DNA from: Phyllostachys edulis
Taxonomy: Eukaryota > Streptophyta > Magnoliopsida > Poales > Poaceae
Reading direction: 5' to 3'
Length of the DNA: 64,000 nucleotides
Assembly (NCBI GenBank): GCA_036346405.1
Contig: CM070563.1
Coordinates: forward strand, 17,527,022 to 17,591,021
Positions 1 through 10,748 of this stretch are shown one piece after another (positions within the stretch are counted from its first letter, which is position 1; each line of letters starts with the position of its first letter). Below the pieces are notes generated by a model that was not told the DNA's origin, made no database searches, and saw only the letters and a list, made by a program, of their open reading frames with translations. Both the position numbers and the translations under genes were made by a program.

Positions 1-916
1 AGGCTGGGTAGAGTGATGAATCTATATTGAGCCTTAGAAAGAGCTGTTTTAGTCTCTTGATGATGTATGAGTTAGTACAACTTGTTAAAAGGCAAAAGAT
101 CTCTTTTGTGCTAAAAAAAACTGATCTCACCAATTCTCTCCTATGAGACGGCTTGCCATTGCACTTGGCATGAACTTAGGGGGAGTTTTGGGTGACCTAG
201 ACTATCTTCTTAAGCTTCTCGCTTGGAGTAGTCGCATAAGGCTTGAGACCTAGCACATGATAAAACAAAAATCTGGTTGGAAACCACCATGAATTTCAAA
301 AGAAAATATGTGTTCAATGTGCTTAAAGCTACAAAAAGTATCAAGTACTTTAACCAATGTTTCATTCTTGAGCATAGCACTCTATTTGGTCTCAATTTAA
401 GCTTCTTAGTTCCGCTTAGCTTATTGACATGGCCTGCATCATCCTTGGATATCTCTAGCTAGACTTTGCTCATTGATGACTTGACTTGCTCACATAATGT
501 ACCTCATTTTCAGATTGTCATCTATGTGTTCTAGCTAGCTTATACATATCTTGTCATGATCTAGATAGCCTTTTTATTGAGTTATGGCTTGGTGTATTAC
601 ATTATGGTCATTCTGGATAATTCTCATGGCTCTAACTGCTTAGAATAAACAAACTTCAGCCATTTCATCCATTGACATGTCATCTTCTCTCTTGTGCATT
701 CTTGATGTGTTTATTGCCAAAAGGGGGAGAATAGAGAAGAAAAAGCTAGTTGGGATCATTTTAGAGCTTTGGAAAACAATTTGCTCTTTTAGTTGTTGCT
801 CTAGTGTTCCTTCTGTCGACATGGTCATTAACTTCATTTCATTCCTTGGACCATGTTGGATTCTTCAAACTCAAACTCAACTTTGCGCTTTTTCGGAGTT
901 TGTCAATATACTCATC
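1..916 (+). mobile_element. Post-pol 3' region of an upstream Copia unit (partial)
   Basis: This stretch matches 9830-10738 and 19619-20521 in the next two units, so it is the 3' end of an internal region whose gag-pol lies left of the window. It has no long reading frame. A purine run, aaaagggggagaatag near 719, resembles a second polypurine tract about 200 bp upstream of the LTR. Short frames here recur in all copies but show no recognisable domain. Confidence 0.85.
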
Positions 917-927
917 AAGGGGGAGAT
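917..927 (+). other. Polypurine tract of upstream Copia unit
   Basis: The run aagggggagat lies directly before the LTR start tgagagacc. A purine tract touching the 3' LTR is where plus-strand DNA synthesis is primed in LTR retrotransposons. Confidence 0.75.
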
Positions 928-1117
928 TGAGAGACCATGTGGAGGTCGTCCCGTGTGTGTGATGAGTAATTGACATAGGTTTAGGAAGTCGAGTTTGGTT
1001 TGGGTGTTTTGGACCATGTCGTTGCATGGTGCAACAGGCTCAGTCGGTTTGGTCAAACTTGGTCGTATGGGATTAGGATGCATATTCTTTGATTCGACAA
1101 GTTTGGATTTTGTCATG

Positions 1118-1192
1118 GTAAGTATGTTGGTATTTACGCTTTCATGTATCGAGCGGTGCTATTTGATGTGTTTCTTGTCTGTGTGACTGCAG
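1118..1192 (+). other. Intron-like segment inside the LTR upstream part
   Basis: The 75 bp start with gtaagt and end with a pyrimidine-rich stretch plus tgcag, both strong plant splice signals. The segment is upstream of the TATA box, so only read-through transcripts would contain it. The same two borders are present in LTR2 and LTR3. Function is not shown. Confidence 0.35.
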
Positions 1193-1434
1193 GACATCGG
1201 GTGGAGTCGTGGCGAGACACGGTGGACCGGACTAGGTGCAGGTGGCGCTGAGGTCAGAACGGTCGGGATGTGTCGAAGACGACGTGGACTCGAGGTGGTT
1301 ATGAGGCGCAGGAGACAAGGAGCGCGAAGCTTCGGAAGGTGCGTAGAAGGCGAAAGGGAATTTCGCAAGGTCACAAGCGGAGCGGCTCCGTTGGATTTAG
1401 CGGGCGAACGGGTGGAGACCCGTTAGCCATGGGC

Positions 1435-1442
1435 TATAAATA
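1435..1442 (+). promoter_or_regulatory. TATA box of Copia LTR 1
   Basis: tataaata lies in a block conserved in all LTR copies and is followed about 30 bp later by the conserved cccaaactgaacaattc block, where the transcript may begin. This is the expected promoter for the 3016-10748 unit. Confidence 0.7.
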
Positions 1443-3017
1443 GGATGGAGGGGCTGCTGCCCAAACTGAACAATTCAAGAGTTTCTAGGGTTTCCTTTAG
1501 TCAAAAGAGGCTTTAGAGTTTGTTTTGGCTTTAGGCTTTAGTTGTTGAGGGTTGTTCCTGCTGTCCTCTTGTAGCTTTCTCAAGATGGTGAGTGTTCTTG
1601 AGGTTTGAGAGTGGGAGAGGATGAGATGAAAGCTTGTAATCATTCCTCTTGTATCAATCATGTATCTCTCTTCCTTTAGATCAATATGAGATGGTTCACA
1701 CTTGTGTGGTTTCCTTCTGAAAAACTGGGTCGAGTTGGAGCCCGATCGATGGCCGGTCTTTTGCGTATTATTTGCGGTTTTTCCTCTCTGATTGCTTGGC
1801 TGCATGCTTTGAGTTCTGATTTAATTGCTAATCTGCTTGTCAGATCTTTTATTTGATGCGGATGAAGCTTTGGTTGGCCAGCTGCTTAGGAAATATTTTA
1901 TTGCCTCTCCTGTTGGTTCTTGTGTGTAAGTTGCATTCAACCTTTTGATAGCTGGTTGACAGAAAGAAATCATCGCGCAGAATCGGATCTCAGAGCGTGC
2001 CTGCCGCCTAAAATTGAGATTCGGCGGCGCTTTTTGGTTATTGCTAGCAAGATGTTTTTTTTATTGCCGTCGCCTGCATAGAAAATTTGTTGCGGCCGTT
2101 TAATGCGAGTTAAGATCTGGTTGTTCACTGTAGCAAGATTCTTTTTAATTTTGTGGTTGCCTTGTACGGTGGCGTTTCAGAGTATGCAGCTCCTCTGTAC
2201 CTTCTTGTTTTTGTTGATCTGAGTTGCTTTTGATTGTTTGGCTGTTCGCTTGAAAATTGGTAGCGCTAGCAAAGCTTGGCGCTTGTTTGTCCCTCAAAGT
2301 CTCAGGTGTGAGGCGCCTGTTTGAATAGCCCTGTGGCGCCGAATTTCTTGGCAATGCATGTTTGCTCGATAGAAATTGAGAGGGCTGACTACTTGCTCTT
2401 AGTTTATTTTATCGCCAATCTTTGATGCGTAAGAATCTTGTTTCATTGCTTTTCATTGGCGCTGCAAGTTGGCCCTAGAGAAGTTGGAGATCTGCGACGG
2501 CCTATGTGTTGCCTCGCGGTAGAAAGATCAGAGGATCTGTTTGGTTCTGTTCGCCTGCATAATCCGGGGAAACAGAGGTTTGCTTTGGATTTAGTTTTCA
2601 TTTACTGACTTATGCTGCTCAGTGTTACATCTAAATCTTTGTTGCTGTGTTGCTCCGGGCTGAAAAGATAGAGAAGAAACCCTAAATTTCTCAGGTCTTT
2701 GAAGTCTGAATCTCAATTCGAGTTTTCGATTCTCATCGACTTTATTTTCGGGTCTACATGATGCTTTTCCTTTTGCTGATTTTCAACCATTTTGCATGCA
2801 GATTAAACAAAGGGTATTTTCAGCTGAATTTTTTCTTGGTGGTCTCGATTTATGCTGAATTTTTCATGTCACATGCGCTCTGTGTTTCAAAGAGAATTAA
2901 CTCTCTGTGAATTACTTTGTTTTGCTTCTTCTTGAAAAAAAAATTATCGCACGCTTTCTGGGCGATTTTAAAGAGAGCGACATTCACCCCCCTCTGTCGC
3001 CATTTCGGTCCTACAAT

Positions 3018-3029
3018 TGGTATCGAGCC
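3018..3029 (+). other. Primer binding site, internal unit 1
   Basis: tggtatcgagcc follows LTR1 after two bases. It resembles the complement of the initiator tRNA-Met 3' end (tggtatcagagc) but with cag reduced to cg. All visible copies carry the same variant. Confidence 0.75.
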
Positions 3030-3069
3030 GGTTAGCTCTTTTCAATAGATCTTAACCGTCTCAAGAGCC

Positions 3070-5040
3070 ATGGCGATGGATAAGTACTCGACCAAGCCGC
3101 CTGCTGATGGCATCGACACCCTTCGGAAGAGCCGAATGGAGACATACATCCGTGCCTGGGTATGCCATCCGCGGAAGGTCAAGGTACGATTCGGTTGTTC
3201 TGCCGATGAGAACATCAATGCCGGAACATGGCTGATGTTGAGGCGAATGCAAAGGCAAGGAACATCATCATCCGTGGTTTGAGTCAGAGCGAGTTTGATC
3301 AAGATATCTCACCTGCCGTCCGCTTACGATATCCGGGTGACCTCGACGATACCATGAGGGCACCACCCAGATCAAGACGGTTCGACAGACCAGCTTCAAA
3401 CGAGAATACAACAAATTTGAGATGCTTGTCGGTGAGTCCCTAGATGAGTGCTTCGCGACGCTTTCACAAGATCTTGAGCAACCTCCGAGCGGTCGGTCTC
3501 ACATACCCCGACTCGGACAACGCCGCCGATACTTACAAAGACTCGATCTGCTGCGTGTGGGAGATGAAAGTGACCACCATCAAAGACACGACAGACCTCT
3601 CGACCTTGACTCTTGATGCGCCAGACTCACGCCTCAAGACTCACGAGATTGACGTTGTCTCTCGAGGTCGAAGTCACAGCCGATGGCCTTGGTCACCGAT
3701 CCCGCTCAGCTTCCGTCTCTCTTCCGAGTCCTCTTGCAATTTCTCCTTGTCGCTCTCGTGACATAATCGATGATCGCTAGAGCACTTATGGATGAGCGGC
3801 TTGCCCTCCTTGCTCGAAGATTCTCCCACGCTTACAAAGGAGGAGGGACAGAAGAGAGGAGGACCCGTGATTTGCTTCGAGTGTGGTGGCCCCAACCACA
3901 TCCGAGCAACCGCCTAAGCCGAGAAGGGCAAGAACGACTACGGCGGTTCGGGCAAGAACGACTACACCGACAAGAACTGCAACAAGAAGCCTCCACTCAG
4001 ATGCCCAAAGAAGAAGAAGTTCCGCAACCTTGGCAAAGCCAAGAAGCTTTTCCACCGCGTCCTCACCTTTGACGACCTCGACCTCAGCCGAGGTGGAAGG
4101 ATGGAGCGACGATGACGGACGAGTGACCAAGAGCCCAAGGATGGCGGCGACGACTTCTCCCAAGATGTGCTTCATGGCCTCGAGGGCGAACTCAAATGAC
4201 AATGAGCAGACTCCGACTCGGACGAGGTAGATCCCACCTCACGAACAGCTCAATCATGCTTTTCTTAAGCTAGGAGGTTTTCATGCTAAAGCTAAGGCTA
4301 GGTGTGCTTTGAGTTAGAGAAGGAAATAGATAGACTGTCACTAGAAATTATTGCTCTTACATCCGCCCTTCTAGTGATGATTGTGATACATGCTCGCTTT
4401 TGTCAAGTTGATATGGAGAAGTTAAGGACCTCACATGATAGTGTGTCCTCCAAACTTGATAGTGTTAAGGTGGAGAATGTTAGTCTCGCTTCTCGAAGTT
4501 AGAGTTGAGTAGGATGGTCATTACCCTACTTATTACCGATGAGACTACTTCTCCCACCTCATGTGAGGGTAAGGACATTGTCGCTAGAGGATCTTATGCC
4601 ATGCTCCTTGATCTGCCTGAGTCTTGTGAAAATTGCAATAACTTGAAGATGAACTTAAAACGGCAGATCATAAAATTGCTTTGAACTACAAGCTTTTTAC
4701 TTGAGCCGAGTGATTCATGCTTGAACTGTCCTAAGTTAATCTGCTTGAACTTGAAGTCGTCTCCAAACAGCTTCAAGATATGATTGATCATGAAAGGAAG
4801 TTGGCTAAGTTTGCTTCTAAGGACCCCGTTAGCTCACCATGCATTAAGTGTAACAAACTAAAATCGACTTGATTGCTTTGGATGAGAAATGTGTGAAGCT
4901 AACTAAGGACCTTCTAGAGAAGCCACATTGTGCTTGTAATATGATTGTGGAGAAGGGGAGAAGCCCTGGATAAGGTTGAGACGCTTAGAGACGGAACCAA
5001 CCTGCTAGCAAGAGGATCTGTCCCTTCGTAGGTTTGCGTG
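3070..5040 (+). pseudogene. gag: Copia gag, unit 1, frame-broken
   Basis: Gag is the structural protein of the element's virus-like particle. The chosen start is the ATG of MAMDKYSTKPPADGIDTLRK, about 50 bp after the primer site and conserved in all copies. A middle part near 3420-3760 reads KILSNLRAVGLTYPDS and MKVTTIKDTTDLSTLTLD in different frames. A CCHC knuckle, CFECGGPNHIR, lies at 3873-3910, but its last cysteine codon is missing here and in the other copies. From about 4300 comes a coiled linker with several CxxC pairs. No single frame spans the gene; many breaks are one- or two-base indels, often at CTG or CAG. It is non-coding as sequenced. Confidence 0.8.
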
Positions 5041-5939
5041 CACAAGCCATTCTTCCCTCTCGCCGGTTCTTCTTTTGCTCCCTTACCTTCTGCTGCTCTT
5101 TCTTCCCCTGCTCTTCTTGCACCTCTCTCTTTCGGAGTGTCAAGATTTTATGAACACTCTCGAGAGATTTGTAGGAGGCAAGAAGAAGCTCAATCTTATT
5201 CTAGACCAATCTAAGATCTGCAGATTTAATCGTGGTCTAGGATATGACTTCTTTGAGGACATGAGGAAGCATCCACCGCCGTGCTCGCACTCCATAGCAC
5301 TGTGTGTGATCGAGATCGAGCCTGTGACCGAGAAAGTCCATTTCAAGTCAGCGGGCTATGTCCAGGGATTTCGACAAGAAGGTAATTTCACATGCTTGCT
5401 TCTACCTCTCGGAAGGTGAAGTATCACCGCACCTTCTGTCAAGGATGGACACACACGATCGATCGATGCTTGCGCGCCAAGATCGCGTAGAGACCATGTT
5501 GAGTCTCTTAGGCGCATTCGTGGTCGGCCCTGCACCTTGAGTGCACCTAAGACCAACACGAGGTCTAGGCTTGTTTCTTCCGATGGGTTTGTGCAAAGAT
5601 CGAGGACTTGGTTTTTCCGAAGTTTTCGGTTTTCGCCCTCATGTCGCGATCGTGACTTCCGCCGCCCCGAGGGTAGATCTCATTTTCCCCATCGAGATAG
5701 CTACCATGGCGTGTTCAAGATGTTGCAGTGTGCTCGACTCGCTCGCCGTCAGAGCGATGGACCCAAAGACTTCTGGTCTACTCTTAGACCTTCGCTTTGA
5801 GTTACAGAGAGCGAGGGTAGATAGAGGTCGATCGTGCTTGACTACTTCATCCGCCGACGTGTTATTCAAGATTGGGTGCCAAAATCATTGTTGATTTATC
5901 CCAAGATCGAGACTTTACTCTCTCGACTCAGTTCGCCGG

Positions 5940-7140
5940 GTAGGGAAGGAGAAGGTTTGGCTTGTAGACTCCTAAGTTGTTCTCGCCATATGACCGGAGA
6001 CTCCGTTGGTTCTCCTCCTAGCCCGCGCTCCAGTGATGAGACGATCACCTTCGGAGACGCTTCGTCTGGGCGCCATCGCCAAAGGTACTGTGGCGATTAA
6101 TGCTTTTTTATTCTTAAGGATGTTGCCTTGGTTAGTAAGTTGCAGACAATTTGCTTTCGCTTTCTCGGCATCGATGACGGTTTCGAGGTGAGCTTCAAGA
6201 AAACGCTTGCAAAATTCTTGATTCTTCTGTAGTCCGGTTTATGGATTTCTCGTTATGGGAGGATCTTTCGTCTTGAGTTCTCTCGAGTCTTCCGCGATCC
6301 TCTCGGTGTTTAGTTGCTTCGAGTCCCGCGATCTCTTTTCTCGCATAGGAGACTTGGTCATATTGATTTGATCATTTGACCCGAGTTAGCGTACCATGAT
6401 CTCATTCGTGGTCCGCCAAACTCAAGATGGTCAAAGATCTTGTTTGCACTCCATGCCTAAGACGGCAAGATGGTTGCCGCTTCTCATCCTCCCACACAAG
6501 CATTATGACCGATGACAGACCGACAAATTGCCACATGGACACAGCTTGGACCAAATCGAGTGCATCAAGCAGGAGGGAAGTGGTATGCTCTTGTTGTGGT
6601 CGATGACTTCTCGAGGTACTCTTGGTGTGTTTTCTTAGCCTCAAGGACGAGACATTTACACATTTCCGAGGTCTTTTAGTAGGTCAGTCTGCTGAGCTCC
6701 CGGTGCCTTACGAGCGATCCGAAAGGACAATGGCACGGAGTTCAAGAATTCCTACTTTGAGAGTTTCTCAGGTGAGACAGTGTAGAGCACCGCTTCTCTT
6801 CTCCATACGCCCTCAAAGAAATGGCGCTAGGAGAGGAAGAACCGCACCTTGGTCGAGATGGCCAGACGATGCTTGATGAGTACTCTACACCGAGGAAGTT
6901 TTGGGTCGAGGCCATTGCGACTGCAAGGCCATGTTTCAAATCGAAGTTTTTCTTCTGCACTCCTACACCGCACTTCTTATGAGTCGAGATACTGCAAAGC
7001 CCGCCTCTCATTTTCGTGTGTTTGGTTGCAAGTGCTTTATCTTGAAGTCCGGGAACCTAGACAAGTTCGAGTCACGCCTCGTGATTCAGATCTTTCTAGG
7101 CTACTCGACTTCTTCAAGGGCTTATAGGGTCTGAACCGCG
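5940..7140 (+). pseudogene. pol: Copia protease and integrase, unit 1, frame-broken
   Basis: The aspartic protease region starts with the equivalent of WLVDSGCSRHMTGD near 5955-5995; the DSG glycine codon is damaged in this copy. A GAG-pre-integrase segment (RRLGH-type) follows near 6340. The integrase core reads VVDDFSRYSW near 6598-6625, SDNGTEF near 6715-6745, and an ERKNRTL-like glutamate block near 6825-6850. The domain ends with FGCKCFILKSGNLDKF near 7021-7080. Integrase inserts the DNA copy into the genome. At least four frame changes are needed to read it through. Confidence 0.78.
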
Positions 7141-7579
7141 AGTCTAGCGAATGGTAGAAACCTCGTGAGGTGACCTTTGACGAGGCCACCGGGACTAGGC
7201 CGATATCTCGTGTTCTTTAGAGCAGTCCGAGACCATCTTTGTGGATGATGAGGACGAGGGAGACGATGGTTGTTTACTCCGATCCAGCTCCTCTTCCTCC
7301 CCTTGAGATGCCTTCTTCCACAAAGACCTCAAGGTGATCGCCCCTTGCCTTCCGCTTCCTCCCGAGCTAGTGGCTCTGTCCCCGCCTCGCCTCGCACACG
7401 AGGTAGAGGCCACTTCTTCTTCTCATCCAGACCTCCCGACATATCCGTAAAAGGCATCCTTCAGAGCAGATTATTGAGACCTTTTGAGCGTGTCACACGC
7501 CTAAGTCCGGTTTTTCTCAATTCTGCTCCATTCTCGCCTTTGTTGCCTCCTTTGAGCCCAAGGATGTTTGTCACGCCCT

Positions 7580-9055
7580 TCTCGATGAGTCTTGGGTCAA
7601 TGCCATGCATGAGGAATTAGAGAACTTTGAGAGAAACAAGGTCTGTCGCTTGTTGAGCCCCCACGAGGCCACAATATCATTGGAACCAAGTGGGTGTTCA
7701 AGAACAAGCAGAGCGAGGATGGGGTAATCATCCCAAACAAGGCTAGATTGGTAGCTCGGGGGTTTTCCTGTGTTGAGGGTCTAGACTTCGAGGAGACCTT
7801 TGCCCTCAGAGCTCGACTTGAAGCCATTAGAATTCGCTTGCCTTTGCAGCTTCTAAGGGTTTCAAGCTTTACCAGATGGACGTGAAGAGTGCCTTCCTCA
7901 ATGGCCTTATTGAGGAGGAAGTCTCGTCCGACACCTCCGTGTTTCGAGAACCCCAAATACCCTAACCATGTCTTCAAGCTTTCAGCACAGATGGACTTCT
8001 AAGCAGCTCCCGTGAGCTTGGTATGAGAGGCTTAAGTCCTACTTGTTGAGTCATGGGTTTGAAATGGGTAAAGTAGACAAGACCTTGTTTATCCGTAGGC
8101 TTGGTAGTGACTTTCTTTCGTCCAAATCTATGTCGATGACATCATCTTTGGCACTCATCTCATGCTCTAGTTTCACAGCTTCTCGAATGTCATGAGCACC
8201 GAGTTTGAGATGAGCATGATGGGTGAGTTGACTTTCTTTCTTGGCTTCCAAATCAAGCGCACTCGGAGGGTACTTTTCTTCATCAGCAAGTACACTCGTG
8301 ATCTCCTGAGACGCTCGACATGAGTGATGGTAAGCCCGTGTCAACTCCTATGGCTTCTACAAATTTATCTTGACCCAGATGAGGATGGCGAGCCGCTTGA
8401 TCAAAAGGAGTTTCGCAAGATGATTGGCTCCTCTTGTACCTCAACGCCTCGAGACCGGATATACATTTTTCTCGTGTGTTTGTGCGCTCGCTGCTGAGCT
8501 TCTCCTCGTGTTTTCACCGCCAAAGCAAGTGAAGCGATCTTCGGTACTGCGAGCTACCATTGACTATGGTATCTGTACGCTTCTTCATCCTGCCTTTCCT
8601 TGAGAGCCTTCTGATGCGCACTTCACGGGTCAGAGGATAGATAGGAAGAGCACTTCCAAGACTGCCAATTTCTTGGCACTTCTCTTGTTTCGGTCTTCGA
8701 GGAAGCATCCTGTTGCACACCATCGCAGAGGCCGAGCACGCTGTCAGCAGCCGCTTGTCAGAGCCAAGTGCTCGATGACTTCGACCTGCGGGACTTTGGG
8801 TTAGTTATCGATGTTGTTCCACTCTTTTGTGATAACACTTCGCGATTAACATTGCCAAGAACCCAAAGCAAAGATTCCCTACCAAGCACATCGATATCCG
8901 CTTCCACTTCCTTAGAGACCATGTAGAGAAGGGCGATATAGTGCTCCAGCCAGGAGAGTGACCACCAGCTATCGACATTTTCACCAAGCCTTTGGATAGT
9001 TCGAGGTTTTCACTGCATGGAGAGCTTGGGGTGGTTTGTCCTTATGGACCTGAGT
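7580..9055 (+). pseudogene. pol: Copia reverse transcriptase and RNase H, unit 1, frame-broken
   Basis: The reverse transcriptase begins near NAMHEELENFERNKV and reads KWVFKNKQSEDG, then YQMDVKSAFLNG near 7873-7905 and the catalytic YVDD at 8129-8140. RNase H follows, with a CDNT block near 8828-8839 and DIFTKPLD near 8971-8998; the frame then ends near 9055. These enzymes make the DNA copy and remove the RNA template. Several small indels interrupt the frame, so no active enzyme could be made from this sequence as given. Confidence 0.8.
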
Positions 9056-10738
9056 GAGGGGAGCTTTGGGTTTTACTGCTTTACTATCTTATTTATGCTC
9101 TAGCTCCTTACTATTGCATTGCATTTTGGGTGCATTTGGGATTAGTCCTCCTAGCATAGATTAGAGTGTTTCTCTTGTCTAGTTGTTTAGATTTCTGCTC
9201 TTATCTTGTGATTCTAGGATGTCGCTTATTAGTCATTACTTATCTCACTAGGTTGAGCTCACTCACTTCTTGTAGGTTCTAGCGAGGGTTGGGCCACCCT
9301 GCAGACAGGCACGTGTTTGCTCCTAGGTGTGTTAAGTGGGCGCTTGATAGTCCTAGAGTCATATGGGGTAGATGAGAGTCATCTGAGCCATAGTATTCTC
9401 TATATCTTATCTATGCTTTAAGGATCATTGCTTTTATGTTTTCTTTGCCACTTCTCGATTTATTGCTTTGGTTCAGGGGAGTTCTTTTGGGAGCTTACGA
9501 GCTTAATATTGACTTAACTCAACTTGAACTAAAAGTTGCATCTATTGTTGAGGAGCCGGATCTTCTCGTGATTTCTAGCATTCTGCATTGTAATATAACT
9601 ACATTGAGCCTTGATTATTATCCTCGCTATAAAATGTTTACAATGCTTTACACCTTGCCATGACTTGTGCTTATTTGCTAGATTTATCATGACTTCATAT
9701 GTGTAGCCTAGCTTTTGCCATGATAAGTTAATTAAAATTGCTCAACTTAAACTAAAACTTGTCTTGTTAGCACTCGAGATTAGTCTTTCTTGAGCTATCC
9801 TTTTATGATTCATGCCATGTCAAATAGGCTGGGTAGAGTGATGAATCTATATTGAGCCTTAGAAAGAGCTGTTTTAGTCTCTTGATGATGTATGAGTTAG
9901 TACAACTTGTTAAAAGGCAAAAAGATCTCTTTTGTGCGAAAAAACTGATCTCACCAATTCTCTCCTATGAGACGGCTTGCCATTGCACTTGGCATGAACT
10001 TAGGGGGAGTTTTGGGTGACCTAGACTATCTTCTTAAGCTTCTCGCTTGGAGTAGTCGATAAGGCTTGAGACCTAGCACATGATAAAACAAAAATCTGGT
10101 TGAAACCACCATGAATTTCAAAAGAAAATATGTGTTCAATGTGCTTAAAGCTACAAAAAGTATCAAGTACTTTAACCAATGTTTCATTCTTGAGCATAGC
10201 ACTCTATTTGGTCTCAATTTAAGCTTCTTAGTTCCGCTTAGCTTATTGACATGGCTCGTGATCATCCTTGGATATCTCTAGCTAGACTTTGCTCATTGAT
10301 GACTTGACTTGCTCACATAATGTACCTCATTTTCAGATTGTCATCTATGTGTTCTAGCTAGCTTATACATATCTTGTCATGATCTAGATAGCCTTTTTAT
10401 TGAGTTATGGCTTGGTGTATTACATTATGGTCATTCTGGATAATTCTCATGGCTCTAACTGCTTAGAATAAACAAACTTCAGCCATTTCATCCATTGACA
10501 TGTCATCTTCTCTCTTGTGCATTCTTGATGTGTTTATTGCCAAAAGGGGGAGAATAGAGAAGAAAAAGCTAGTTGGGATCATTTTAGAGCTTTGGAAAAC
10601 AATTTGCTCTTTTAGTTGTTGCTCTAGTGTTCCTTCAGTCGACATGGTCATTAACTTCATTTCATTCCTTGGACCATGTTGATTCTTCAAACTCAAACTC
10701 AACTTTATGCTTTTTTTGAGTTTGTCAATATACTCATC
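9056..10738 (+). other. Post-pol region of Copia unit 1
   Basis: About 1.7 kb separate RNase H from the polypurine tract. The three copies in the window are nearly the same here, yet no long frame or envelope-like protein with membrane segments can be read. SIRE/Maximus elements often carry extra 3' sequence of this kind. A secondary purine run, aaaagggggagaatag, recurs near 10542. Confidence 0.7.
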
Positions 10739-10748
10739 AAGGGGAGAT
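10739..10748 (+). other. Polypurine tract, Copia unit 1
   Basis: aaggggagat directly precedes LTR2. It has one G fewer than the tract at 917-927. Confidence 0.7.

Larger units (their letters stand above)
928..3015 (+). repeat. Copia LTR 1 (forward subtype)
   Basis: It begins tgagagacc after the purine tract and ends tcggtcctaca directly before the primer site. It is repeated at 10749-12819 and 20532-22624. It holds a TATA box, a transcribed-leader-like segment rich in ctttag/tttgg, and a U5-side part ending in a conserved terminus. The alternative start is tgacatagg at 971, because the inverted copy on the right stops exactly there; the weak terminal inverted repeat (tgagagacc against tgtaggacc) favours 928. 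Confidence 0.88.

Noticed and set aside
971..3015. LTR start at tgacatagg instead of tgagagacc
   Set aside because: The right edge of LTR5 stops at this point, but the polypurine tract touches tgagagacc, and only that start resembles the inverse of the LTR 3' end. Kept as an alternative.
9056..10738. Envelope-like gene in the Copia post-pol region
   Set aside because: No frame of useful length and no membrane or coiled-coil protein in any copy.
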